Shown here piece after piece: positions 44,222-52,910 of a DNA stretch of 64,000 bases. Origin of the DNA: Candidatus Zixiibacteriota bacterium (GTDB taxonomy: Bacteria; Zixibacteria; MSB-5A5; GN15; FEB-12); contig JBFMGC010000004.1 in assembly GCA_040752815.1 (NCBI GenBank), positions 66,551 to 130,550 of the forward strand, written 5' to 3'. Both the position numbers and the translations under genes were made by a program. The notes below the pieces were generated by a model, which saw only the letters and a list, made by a program, of their open reading frames with translations, had not been told where the DNA came from and searched no databases. The stretch's first letter is position 1, and each line of letters starts with the position of its first letter.

Positions 44222-44256
44222 TTAACACTTCTTAACGATCTGTAACGTAACTTAAC
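44222..44256. promoter_or_regulatory. Four direct repeats at 10-bp spacing: response-regulator box
   Basis: TTAAC at 44222, TTAAC at 44232, GTAAC at 44242 and TTAAC at 44252, each five bases followed by five spacer bases, plus an extra GTAAC at 44247. Ten-base phasing places all on one DNA face, as in OmpR/PhoB/CpxR binding sites. It lies between the kinase gene and the divergent PDZ-protein operon. Possible -10 TATTAA at 44280 for that operon. Confidence 0.65.
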
Positions 44257-44335
44257 TCCACAGAGCCGAACAGGCGGGGTATTAATACCGTACAGTTTGC
44301 CAGTTGGACGTGAAACTTCATGAGGAGATTCTTGG

Positions 44336-45139
44336 ATGAGCAAGTCAAAACGGATTCGAACCGGTTTTCTGTTCGTTGTTGTTGCCTTAACCCTGAGTTT
44401 GGGAATTAGCGCCACGGCACAAGACAAGCAGTCGGTTTCAATTCAGGTTGATTCGAGTTATCAGATTGTCGAACTGGGGGCCTCTGTCGAATCCACGCCT
44501 GACGGCCCACGCGTGCTGCGTGTGATTCCGCCGGCCGCTCGCCTGGAGAAATACCGTCAGATCGATATCAAAACGGGTGACTGCATTGTCAGCGCCGGCG
44601 GAGAAAGCGTCAAGACTCTTGAAGAACTGGGGCGTGTGCTCAGCGCCGCGAAGCCGGGTGAGGAGATTAGACTCGGTATTCTAAGGAAGGGCAGCCCGGT
44701 GGTTGTCACTTACGCGGCGGCCACGAACGATGAGATTGCAGCCGCGCGCGAGCTATCCGCCCAGCCGATTACCGAAGTGACTATCGAAGAGGGTGGGCCG
44801 ACTCAGGGCCGCATGATGTTCAGGGTCGAGGCCGATGAGAACTCGGTACCGTGGCCGGAGATGGCCGTATTGCTGAGCAATGACGACGGCAAAGTCGTGG
44901 TAAAACAAAAACTCCCCATGCCGCCCGATTTCCCGATTCCGGCGACATTACTGGAGGGTGATGTAGTTACGGCCCTGCAGGGTCAGCCCGTCTCTAACGC
45001 CTTGGATTTGACCGAACGCTACAACCAGTGCCGGGAGGGGGATACAATTGCGCTGTCTGTAGAGAGCAAAGGGCAGACATCGAACCTCACCTTCATCAAG
45101 CCGAAAGGCCCGACCGGCCTGATCCGGATCAGAAAGTAG
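44336..45139 (+). CDS. Periplasmic protein with two PDZ domains
   Basis: 267 residues. Signal peptide at 1-28 (GFLFVVVALTLSLGISATAQ). The first PDZ is at about 45-120 (GPRVLRVIPPAARL, IKTGDCIVSAGGESV) and the second at about 170-260 (LEGDVVTALQGQPVSNALDL). There is no protease domain, so it is a binding or adaptor protein. GAGGAG precedes the ATG. First gene of the operon that continues with the NEW3 protein and ABC transporter, 12 bases ahead of the next gene. Expression is probably set by the adjacent two-component system. Confidence 0.8.
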   Translation: MSKSKRIRTGFLFVVVALTLSLGISATAQDKQSVSIQVDSSYQIVELGASVESTPDGPRVLRVIPPAARLEKYRQIDIKTGDCIVSAGGESVKTLEELGRVLSAAKPGEEIRLGILRKGSPVVVTYAAATNDEIAAARELSAQPITEVTIEEGGPTQGRMMFRVEADENSVPWPEMAVLLSNDDGKVVVKQKLPMPPDFPIPATLLEGDVVTALQGQPVSNALDLTERYNQCREGDTIALSVESKGQTSNLTFIKPKGPTGLIRIRK

Positions 45140-45151
45140 CGGGAGAGCTCA

Positions 45152-46651
45152 ATGCGACTTGCCTCCGCCGCACTGCTTGTCGTTCTGGCCGGCCTGCTCC
45201 CCCTTGCCCCGGTGCTTGGTCAGTCGGGTGATTTCTTTAATCAGCGCGATGACAAATATCGCCTGCTTGGACTCAAGCGCGCCAAAGAGGCATACGAGGT
45301 CGCACGCCAGGATTTTGAACGCCAGAAGGAGCTTCATTCGCGGCAGCTTATCTCCAGCACGCATCTCGATCAGGCGCGCCGCGCGTTTTCCGATGCCGAG
45401 GTCAACTACCAGCAATCGCTGCTGGCGGTATTGTTCGAGGAACAGTATGTCTCGGTTACTCGTGCCGTAAAGAGTCAGGCGCCCGATGGCCGTAAGCATG
45501 TTCGCCTGACCCTGGCCAACACCTCGGGCGGCTCCGAGGAGTTCCGCCAGTTGATAGGTGTCGAGGACGATCTCTTTCGCTCCTTGCAGCCGGATGTCAC
45601 GCACAACATCTATGTCAGCCTGCTCAACGATGACAACGCAATAATCAGCCAGCCGTATGAGGCTAAGGTCGAAGAACTCCGCTTTGGCGAGCCGAAAGAG
45701 ATCGACTTCACTCTACTTCAGGATCTCGATGCGGTCACGGTCATGTTGATCTACGGCAATGGCGCCCAGCGAAACATGAAGATCTTCCTGCAGAAGGACG
45801 CGTCGGTGAACCGTGTGCTGGTTCAGTCGGAACAGTTCTCACAGGAGGTCGACCTGGGCGAATCAGCCAATTTCGACCTTACCCTCGAGCTGTTCAGCGG
45901 CCTGGACAACACGTTCTCACTCGAGGTCGTAAACCTGCCCAAGTCCATTAACCGCTATTTCACCGATTCAACCGGCGCGGCCCGGCTGAGCCAGGTCAAG
46001 TTCACTGAGAGCAGCCGGAGCAAGCGCGCGGCGCTTAAAGTGACGCTGCCTGATCGAAGCGCCGCCGATGTCGCTATGGACGCCGCTATCCCGTTCTACG
46101 TTCTGGTCCTGCCCCGGGAGAAAGCGCGCCGGCTTCAGGATCTGCCCGCCCGGCAGTGGACGGAACAGGAGATAAAAGGTCTCGACATCGGTTTTGTGCG
46201 GCTCGAACTGATTCCCCGCGGCAAAGGAGAGCTGCTGGTGCGCTCGCCACAGCTTTACTACGCAATTCACAGCGGCGAATCCGTGACTATGGCGGTGGAT
46301 ATTGTCAATGAGGGGTCACGTCGCCTTGACAACACCGAGGTCCGCGCCGACATGCCGCTTGGATGGAGCAAGGAGATCATGCCGCTATCGATTCCTACGA
46401 TCGGTATCGGAGAAGAAGCGCGCGTAAACATGAAGTTCACTCCGCCGGAAAAGATATCCCCCGGGAAGTACGAAGTCCGCCTTCGCACCAGCGCTACGTC
46501 GAACAACCAGCCGGTGCACGCCACCGATAAAACGGTAACGATCGAAATTCAGCCTGCTTCAAATGTCCTGGGCACGATCGCCATCGTTCTGGCACTTGTC
46601 GGATTGGTCGGCGGGATTGTGGTGTACGGCATTCGACTATCCCGACGATAA
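45152..46651 (+). CDS. NEW3-domain membrane-anchored periplasmic protein
   Basis: 499 residues. Signal peptide at 1-22. Residues 30-95 form a charged helical, coiled-coil-like segment (LKRAKEAYEVARQDFERQK). The middle is beta-rich. Residues 375-470 match a NEW3-type Ig-like domain (SVTMAVDIVNEGSRRLDNTEV, ARVNMKFTPPEKISPGKYEVRL). A single C-terminal helix (LGTIAIVLALVGLVGGIVVYGI) plus RLSRR anchors it in the inner membrane. This fits a periplasmic subunit of the ABC exporter encoded next. GGGAGAG before the ATG. Confidence 0.75.
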   Translation: MRLASAALLVVLAGLLPLAPVLGQSGDFFNQRDDKYRLLGLKRAKEAYEVARQDFERQKELHSRQLISSTHLDQARRAFSDAEVNYQQSLLAVLFEEQYVSVTRAVKSQAPDGRKHVRLTLANTSGGSEEFRQLIGVEDDLFRSLQPDVTHNIYVSLLNDDNAIISQPYEAKVEELRFGEPKEIDFTLLQDLDAVTVMLIYGNGAQRNMKIFLQKDASVNRVLVQSEQFSQEVDLGESANFDLTLELFSGLDNTFSLEVVNLPKSINRYFTDSTGAARLSQVKFTESSRSKRAALKVTLPDRSAADVAMDAAIPFYVLVLPREKARRLQDLPARQWTEQEIKGLDIGFVRLELIPRGKGELLVRSPQLYYAIHSGESVTMAVDIVNEGSRRLDNTEVRADMPLGWSKEIMPLSIPTIGIGEEARVNMKFTPPEKISPGKYEVRLRTSATSNNQPVHATDKTVTIEIQPASNVLGTIAIVLALVGLVGGIVVYGIRLSRR

Positions 46652-46679
46652 ACTGCTACATCATGCACGAGAGGTAATT

Positions 46680-47456
46680 GTGGAAAACTACAGTGATACA
46701 ACCAGCCCGCGTCTTGAAGCATTCGGTCTGACCAAGCGATACGAAGACGGCGTACTGGCACTCGACCATGTTTCATTCAGTGTCATGCCGGGCGAAGTAT
46801 TCGCCATGCTCGGCGGCAACGGTGCGGGAAAAACCACGACCATCAACTTGTTTTTGAACCTCCTTGATCCGACCGAGGGAGAGGCCCGGGTCTGCGGCAT
46901 TGTGTCGCACAAGGAACCGCTCCGAGCCAAGGGAAAAGTCGCCTTCGTTTCCGAGAACGTCATGCTCTACCCGAATTTCACTGCGCTGCAGAATCTCGAC
47001 TTCTTCGCCCGCCTGGGCGGCAAAACGGGTTACACCGCCGATGATTACCACCGCGTGCTGGATCGGGTCGGTCTGGCGCGCGAGTTTCACCGCAAACGGC
47101 TCAAGGGCTTCTCCAAGGGCATGCGCCAGAAATGCGGTATTGGCATCGCTATCCTTAAGGATGCGCCGGCTATCCTCCTCGACGAGCCCACTGCCGGACT
47201 CGATCCGAAAGCGGGCCACGAATTCCTCCAACTGCTTGGTGAACTTCGAGCCGAGGGGAAGGCTATTCTGATGTCTACTCATGACATTTTCCGCGCCCGC
47301 GAGGTTGCCGATGTCATTGCCATTATGGATAAAGGCCGCATAATCATGCAGAAAGAAGCGTCGGAATTGGCCGGCCAGGACCTTGAACAAATCTATATGC
47401 GATACATGGCGGGCAGCAACGGAGAGGGCGTCGCCGTGGAGAGTCGTCATGCTTAG
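46680..47456 (+). CDS. ABC transporter ATP-binding protein
   Basis: 258 residues with a GTG start at 46680 (GAGAGGT seven bases upstream); the longer frame overlaps the preceding membrane helix in another phase and is unlikely. Walker A GGNGAGKTT, signature FSKGMRQK, Walker B AILLDEPTAGLD, H-loop STHD. The ABC-2-type exporter family; the FSKGM signature is common among NosF/CcmA-like ATPases. It works with the two permeases that follow. Confidence 0.93.
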   Translation: MENYSDTTSPRLEAFGLTKRYEDGVLALDHVSFSVMPGEVFAMLGGNGAGKTTTINLFLNLLDPTEGEARVCGIVSHKEPLRAKGKVAFVSENVMLYPNFTALQNLDFFARLGGKTGYTADDYHRVLDRVGLAREFHRKRLKGFSKGMRQKCGIGIAILKDAPAILLDEPTAGLDPKAGHEFLQLLGELRAEGKAILMSTHDIFRAREVADVIAIMDKGRIIMQKEASELAGQDLEQIYMRYMAGSNGEGVAVESRHA

Positions 47457-48867
47457 GACGATTGTCGAAAAGGAAATCCGCGACCTGATCGGCTCGACCA
47501 AGTTCGCGATCACTTTCGGAGCGTGCGCAGTGCTGATTATCGCCGCGTTCTATGCCGGCGCGGCCAGATATCACCTGTACCGCAACCAGTACGACGCCTC
47601 CCGCGAACAGGTGCATCGGCAGGTCCGTGCCAATACTGATTGGAATGCGGTGGGCGAGGCGATCGCGTTCCTGCCTCCTGATCCTTTGGCGACACTCGTC
47701 TCCGGTGTATCCAACGATATAGGCCGTACTGCTATCGTAAGAGGGCGCGGTGAACCCACCGTGCAGGACAGCCGCTTCAGCGAGGACCCTATCTACGCCG
47801 TGTTCCAGTTCCTCGACCTTGAGTTCCTCTTCAAGGTGATTCTCTCTCTGTTTGCGATACTGCTCGGATACGATGCCATCAGCGGCGAAAAAGAGCAGGG
47901 CACGCTCCGGTTGTCCTTCGCCAACGCCCTCCCTCGCCATACATATATCGTCGGCAAACTGCTCGGGAGTTCGGCCTTGTTGGGCGCGTCGCTGCTGATT
48001 GCACTGATAGCCGGGGCAGTGCTCCTGCCGATTATGGCGGTGCCGATGTCGGGAGGCCACTGGCTAAGTCTGTTTCTGATTGTGTTGACCGGATTTCTGT
48101 ATTTCGGCGTGTTTCTGACGCTGTCTGTCGGGGTCTCGGCGTTGACCCAGCGTTCGTCGAGCTCTTTTCTCGTGATGCTCGTGATCTGGATTGCCTGCGT
48201 CCTGATAATTCCACGGGTGGCCGTTTTAACTGCGGGCCGTGCGGTCGAGGTTCCGTCGGTGGACGAAATCGCCTCGCAAATCGCCCGCTATGCCACTCAG
48301 TTGCGTGACGAGTACTTCGATGCTCTGAACGACATGTCGATTACCATGGCCGGGGCTGAGGGCGATCCTATCCAGAAACTGAACCAATACATGGATTCGC
48401 TTACTAATGTGCGCCAGTCGAAGATGGATGAGCTGTCCGGCCGGCTCAATGAACGGCGTCATAACGCGCAGGAACGGCAGAGCCACCTGGCCCTGGGTCT
48501 GGCGCGTCTGTCACCCACGGCGTCCCTAACGCTGGCCATCTCGCATCTGGCAGGGACTTCCCTCGCGCTCAGCGAGCGGTTCCATCAGGACGCACTGGAA
48601 TACAGCCGCACGTTCGGCGAATTCAAAAGGGCCAAGACGGGGTTCAATTCCGGCGCCAGCGTGAGGATGATTCGCATCCACGATGGCGCGCCTCAGGAGG
48701 AAGCGGAGCGGATCGATCCGGGAGAAATGCCCCGGTTCGAATTCAAACCGCAGAGCACGCTCGAGGCGCTGGCTGCTTCGGCGGTCGACATCGGCCTTCT
48801 CGCCTTCTTCAACATACTGTTCTTCGCCGGCGCCTTCGTTACCTTTGCTCGCTACGACGTGCGCTAA
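47449..48867 (+). CDS. ABC-2 type permease, first paralogue
   Basis: 472 residues. First helix at about 19-40, then a periplasmic segment of about 110 residues, then five or so helices with AILLGYDAISGEKEQGTLRLSFANALPRHTYIVGK, the ABC-2 NosY-like signature. After helix 5 there is a second soluble domain of about 180 residues, partly helical and Gln/Arg-rich, before the last helix. Starts eight bases inside the ATPase gene; GGAGAG upstream. It is clearly homologous to the next gene, so the two likely form a heterodimeric channel. Confidence 0.88.
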   Translation: MLRTIVEKEIRDLIGSTKFAITFGACAVLIIAAFYAGAARYHLYRNQYDASREQVHRQVRANTDWNAVGEAIAFLPPDPLATLVSGVSNDIGRTAIVRGRGEPTVQDSRFSEDPIYAVFQFLDLEFLFKVILSLFAILLGYDAISGEKEQGTLRLSFANALPRHTYIVGKLLGSSALLGASLLIALIAGAVLLPIMAVPMSGGHWLSLFLIVLTGFLYFGVFLTLSVGVSALTQRSSSSFLVMLVIWIACVLIIPRVAVLTAGRAVEVPSVDEIASQIARYATQLRDEYFDALNDMSITMAGAEGDPIQKLNQYMDSLTNVRQSKMDELSGRLNERRHNAQERQSHLALGLARLSPTASLTLAISHLAGTSLALSERFHQDALEYSRTFGEFKRAKTGFNSGASVRMIRIHDGAPQEEAERIDPGEMPRFEFKPQSTLEALAASAVDIGLLAFFNILFFAGAFVTFARYDVR

Positions 48868-48889
48868 GAACGCCCAAGGGAGTTATCAC

Positions 48890-50314
48890 ATGCTCAGCAC
48901 ATTTATCCAGAAAGAACTTAAAGCGATAGTACAGAGTCCCAAGTTCGTGGGCTCGTTCGTGGTCTGCTCCGTCCTTATCCTCCTCTCCGTTTTCACTGGC
49001 ATTCGCGAGTACCAGTCGGCAACGAGACAATACGAGGCGGGGTCGCAATTGGTCGACGAGGAACTACGTCAGGAGACCTCTTGGGGTCGGCTGGCCACTC
49101 GCACGTATCGCGCGCCGGATCCCATGCAGGTGTTTGTCTCCGGCCTCAGCTATGATATCGGACGATGGTCGACAATCTCCGCGCAAGATCCGGTGAAGCT
49201 GGTCCATAGTGTGTACTCCGATGACCCCATTTTTGCGGTATTTCGCTTTGTCGACTTCGTCTTTATCGTCATGTTTGTGCTGTCTCTAATGGCGATCCAG
49301 TTTACCTACGATGCCGTCAACGGTCAACGCGAATCGGGCACGCTCAAGCTTGTCTTTTCCAACGCCGTGCCGCGGGCGCAATACCTGCTTGCCAAATGCG
49401 CGGGCTCCTGGCTCGGTCTGGTGCTGCCTCTCGGCATCCCAATCCTGCTTAGCCTGCTGTTAGTGTTGGCGATGGGCGTTCCTCTGACCGCTGCACATTG
49501 GATGAGGCTAACCGTCCTGGTCGGTATCTCGCTACTGCTGTTTACGTTCTTCATACTGCTCGGTGTGCTGGTATCGACCCTTACGCGGCGATCCTCCGTA
49601 TCATTCTTGATCGCCCTGTTGGTTTGGGTGGGATTCGTCATGATCATTCCGAGAGCCGGCGTGATGGCGGCGGGAGGTATTGTCGAAGTTCCACGCATGG
49701 CCGAAATCGAGGCGCAACGGGAGGCATATGCCAACGAGAAGTGGACGGAGCATTTGAACAAGATCACGGGTCGTGACTTCTCCCCCGGCCAGGAGTCGGC
49801 GCTTCGGGTACAGGATTCGCTCCACAAAGAGATGGAGAAGGAGATCGAGGCATACGATCGACGGCTGCGCGAGGGTCTCCGCCAGAGTCAGATCAGACAG
49901 GAACGGCTGGCCTGGCTACTGGCGCGTCTGTCGCCGGCCAGCGCGTACAACCTTGCGGCCATGACACTGGCTGAAACGGACACTGACTCGAAAGCCCGCT
50001 ACGAGGACGCCATGGGCCAATATCGCGATCAGTTCAGCCGGTATGTGTCGGCCAAACAGGAAGAATCCGGCGAAACCAGCGGGATTAGAATTACCGTGGA
50101 AACGGACGAGGACGGCGAGAGCAAGCTCGCCGTGGATGCATCGAGAAGCCGCGATGGTCTAGAGATCGACGATCTACCGAGATTTGTCCCACCGGTGGCT
50201 GCACTTGCCTCCGCAATCGCACCCACCGTGGTTGACTTCGGCATTCTGGCCTTTGACATCCTGCTGGTGTTCGCAGCCGCATTCGTCGCGTTCCTTAGAT
50301 ACGATCTGCGATAA
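48890..50314 (+). CDS. ABC-2 type permease, second paralogue
   Basis: 474 residues, same layout as its neighbour: MLSTFIQKELKAIVQSPKFVGSF, a periplasmic loop, FTYDAVNGQRESGTLKLVFSNAVPRAQYLLAK, LTRRSSVSFLIALLVWVGFVMIIPRAG, a second helical domain and the end FLRYDLR (the first paralogue ends FARYDVR). Gene duplication with divergence is evident. AAGGGAG precedes the ATG. The open frame upstream overlaps the first permease in another phase and is not real. Confidence 0.88.
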   Translation: MLSTFIQKELKAIVQSPKFVGSFVVCSVLILLSVFTGIREYQSATRQYEAGSQLVDEELRQETSWGRLATRTYRAPDPMQVFVSGLSYDIGRWSTISAQDPVKLVHSVYSDDPIFAVFRFVDFVFIVMFVLSLMAIQFTYDAVNGQRESGTLKLVFSNAVPRAQYLLAKCAGSWLGLVLPLGIPILLSLLLVLAMGVPLTAAHWMRLTVLVGISLLLFTFFILLGVLVSTLTRRSSVSFLIALLVWVGFVMIIPRAGVMAAGGIVEVPRMAEIEAQREAYANEKWTEHLNKITGRDFSPGQESALRVQDSLHKEMEKEIEAYDRRLREGLRQSQIRQERLAWLLARLSPASAYNLAAMTLAETDTDSKARYEDAMGQYRDQFSRYVSAKQEESGETSGIRITVETDEDGESKLAVDASRSRDGLEIDDLPRFVPPVAALASAIAPTVVDFGILAFDILLVFAAAFVAFLRYDLR

Positions 50315-50391
50315 TACTTCCTCCACTCTCAGCGACCCCCCCGGAAAGAGGGGGGGCCGGGCCCTCGTGTTCCTTTGTCCCAAGCAATCCA

Positions 50392-50420
50392 TTGACCGGT
50401 TGCGTTCCGGCCGGTATATT
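50392..50420 (+). promoter_or_regulatory. Sigma-70-type promoter
   Basis: TTGACC (50392-50397), 17-base spacer, TATATT (50415-50420). It drives the thrombospondin-3/dockerin gene, with a leader of about 135 bases. The leader shows no terminator. Confidence 0.6.
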
Positions 50421-50562
50421 GCGTATGAATTCACGAGCGAACTCATCCTGGGCACTACCGCATGCTGCCAAAACACGATTGGTTACTCAACCGAGTGCCC
50501 GGTCAGATATCGAACGAAGAATTCTATGAGCTTGTGAAGCGATCAGTACCGCAGGAGACGAC

Positions 50563-52026
50563 ATGAATACCACCTTTCGCCTGTTATCGATGACACTTTT
50601 TGCCCTGTATCTTGTCGCTCTCGGCGCCTGGGCCGAGCAAATCACGGCCGAGTTTGCGACCGTGCCTGCAGCCAGCGGAATCGTCCTGCAGGGCGCGATG
50701 TCATCGGATGCCGAGTGCGACCTGTGGCGGCACTTTGTCGCCGATTCGGTGCTCGGTTACAGCTCCACTTACAAGACCGGCCAGCGCACCGTTACATATT
50801 TCGATCCGGCCGCCTGCAGTGGTGCCACCTACCCGTTCGAGGTCACCGGGTTTTCGTTCGTTTTACTGGATCCAAACAACTTCTACGACCCCCGCACTTA
50901 CAAATGGCCGGTTCAACTGGACGTCGTGCTTTTCGACATGTATTCCCCGGCGGATAGCTGTCTCGGCCCCGGCGATGAGCTCCTTCGTGTCCCATTGACC
51001 TGTGATTCGGCATCATTCGCGTATCCCGCGGTGGGGAGAGTTGATTTCGGTACTCCCCTGTGTGTCGATCGCCCGTTCTTCATCGGAATCGAGTACACGG
51101 ATACGTTCACCGGACTACTGCCATCCGTGATGTTCGATGTCAGTTCGGACCCCGACCTTTGCCACATTTTCCAGTACTTCATGAACAACTGGTACGGCTG
51201 GTACGCATTCTGGCCCGATCCGGACAACATGCCAGGGTTCCCGTTCTACTGGGTTCACGGCGAGACGCAGGCGGTTTCATGTATGCCCGATACCGACCAT
51301 GACGGCATCCCCGACAGCGAGGACAACTGCCCGGGCGCCGCCAATCCGCTTCAGGAGGACAATGACGGCGACGGCGATGGTGATGTATGCGACTCCGACG
51401 ATGACAACGACGGCGTGCCTGATGTGACGGATAACTGCCAGTTGGCGGCGAATCCCTCGCAAGCGAATCTCGACGGCGATGCGCTCGGCGATATCTGCGA
51501 TCCTGATGACGACAACGACGGCGCTCTCGATGCGAGCGACAACTGCCAGCTCGCTGCGAACCCAGGCCAGGAGGATGCCGACAGCGATGGTCTTGGTGAT
51601 GCCTGCGATAACTGTCCGGCCGACTCCAACCCGGAGCAGCGCGATTATGACAATGACGGGCTGGGCGATGTATGTGACACAGACGACGACAACGACGGTG
51701 TGGCCGACATTGCCGACAACTGCCCGCTAGTGGCCAACCCCGGGCAGGAGGATGGCGACTCCGACGGCATCGGCGATGCTTGTGACTGTGTAGGCACGGT
51801 GGGCAATGTCAACTGTGATCCACTGGACGACGTCACTATCGGCGACATCACCACCTTGATCGATCATCTGTTCATAAGCGGAGTTGAACTGTGTTCGCTT
51901 CCCGAGGCCGACGCCAACCAATCCGGCGGCGCCACTCCAACCTACGAAGACATTACGATAGGCGACGTCACTACGCTCATTGACAACCTGTTTATCTCCG
52001 GCACGCCGTTGCCGGCGTGCTTGTGA
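50563..52026 (+). CDS. Secreted protein with thrombospondin type 3 repeats and dockerin-like tail
   Basis: 487 residues. Signal peptide at 1-24. Residues 25-240 are a beta-rich domain with four or more Cys and no recognised family. Residues 240-410 are calcium-binding thrombospondin type 3 repeats (DTDHDGIPDSEDNCP, DNDGDGDGDVCD, and four further units). The tail has the paired dockerin-like motif VTIGDITTLIDHLFISG and [18 protein letters not shown] with DANQSGG. It is probably exported and held by its tail on the surface. CAGGAGA before the ATG. Confidence 0.85.
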   Translation: MNTTFRLLSMTLFALYLVALGAWAEQITAEFATVPAASGIVLQGAMSSDAECDLWRHFVADSVLGYSSTYKTGQRTVTYFDPAACSGATYPFEVTGFSFVLLDPNNFYDPRTYKWPVQLDVVLFDMYSPADSCLGPGDELLRVPLTCDSASFAYPAVGRVDFGTPLCVDRPFFIGIEYTDTFTGLLPSVMFDVSSDPDLCHIFQYFMNNWYGWYAFWPDPDNMPGFPFYWVHGETQAVSCMPDTDHDGIPDSEDNCPGAANPLQEDNDGDGDGDVCDSDDDNDGVPDVTDNCQLAANPSQANLDGDALGDICDPDDDNDGALDASDNCQLAANPGQEDADSDGLGDACDNCPADSNPEQRDYDNDGLGDVCDTDDDNDGVADIADNCPLVANPGQEDGDSDGIGDACDCVGTVGNVNCDPLDDVTIGDITTLIDHLFISGVELCSLPEADANQSGGATPTYEDITIGDVTTLIDNLFISGTPLPACL

Positions 52027-52071
52027 CCGGTGATACTGGTAGTCCAGAGCTTGCTGTGGGTTACACGGGAG

Positions 52072-52171
52072 CCCCACCTCTTGCGGTGGGATGCGTAAAG
52101 TGCTGTCGGGCGACTCTGCCCGACAGACACCCGTGCGAGCGTTATCTCAATCCCACCCGCAAGCGGGTGGG
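52072..52171. repeat. Cluster of three palindromic repeats
   Basis: CCCCACCTCTTGCGGTGGG (52072-52090), then CTGTCGGGC (52103-52111) / GCCCGACAG (52118-52126), then the perfect palindrome CCCACCCGCAAGCGGGTGGG (52152-52171). Each has a sister elsewhere: the second at 56140-56163, the third at 58805-58824. They sit between convergent genes. Confidence 0.75.
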
Positions 52172-52185
52172 CCACCGAGGCACCG

Positions 52186-52704
52186 TTACTTACTCGCGCT
52201 AGTCACTTTTGTCTTGCGCACCACGCGGCTGCGATAACCCTGTTTAGTGTTCAGTTCAAGATAATTGTAGATCGCTATATCGTAGTCGATAAACGCGACC
52301 ACGCTGGGGACTTCCCGAGCCACGACCGCGGCTTTGCGGAGGGTCGAGATTTCTTCTTTGATGTCGGTGTCCGTAAGATAGTCGGGGCTGCCGGTTTCCA
52401 TGAACACTGTGGCGACAGCGTACCGGTCGATGTACCTGCCATCCTGATACAGATCCACTGTCCGCAAGAGCTTGACCGCTTTCTCGACACCGCGCACAAG
52501 CGGCAGGCGATAGTCGAGATTGACCTTGAACGTCACCATGAACCGGCCCGGGCCGAGCGATTTGACTCGCTCATCCCGCGTATGTTCGAAAAGCCCCCGC
52601 GCCGCCAGCACCGCTTCTTTGGGACCGGCCGCCTCAAGAAACGCCCGGCCGTGGTTGCGGCAGAATTCCATCACGCCTTCGTTGAAATTGAGCTTGTAAA
52701 TCAT
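52186..52704 (-). CDS. Protein of unknown function
   Basis: 172 residues if started at the ATG at 52704, where AAAGG is just upstream; a GTG eight codons earlier (52728) is also open. I do not recognise the family. It is soluble, mixed alpha/beta, with a basic C-terminus (RVVRKTKV). The segment RFMVTFKVNLDYRLPLVRGVEKAVKLLR and the FIDYDIAIYNYLEL stretch are the most distinctive. No cysteine pair or nucleotide motif. It is flanked by REP-like repeats and gaps on both sides. Codon use and G+C resemble neighbours, so it is probably a real, conserved gene. Confidence 0.6.
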   Translation of the reverse strand: MIYKLNFNEGVMEFCRNHGRAFLEAAGPKEAVLAARGLFEHTRDERVKSLGPGRFMVTFKVNLDYRLPLVRGVEKAVKLLRTVDLYQDGRYIDRYAVATVFMETGSPDYLTDTDIKEEISTLRKAAVVAREVPSVVAFIDYDIAIYNYLELNTKQGYRSRVVRKTKVTSASK

Positions 52705-52910
52705 GGCCTTTGATGAATTATCGGCCACGCATGCAGGCTACTTGACGATAAGGTGAAATCGATAAATGCAGGTTCATCCCCTGTAGGCGGCGCCTTGGGC
52801 CTTGTGCGTGGAGGACCTCCTCGTCCACCACGGCTCAATACGTTGAAGAATACTTGGCTTGCTCCCAGAACCTGGTGCACCCGGAGGTACGCCAGGCATA
52901 AGTCAGTAAG

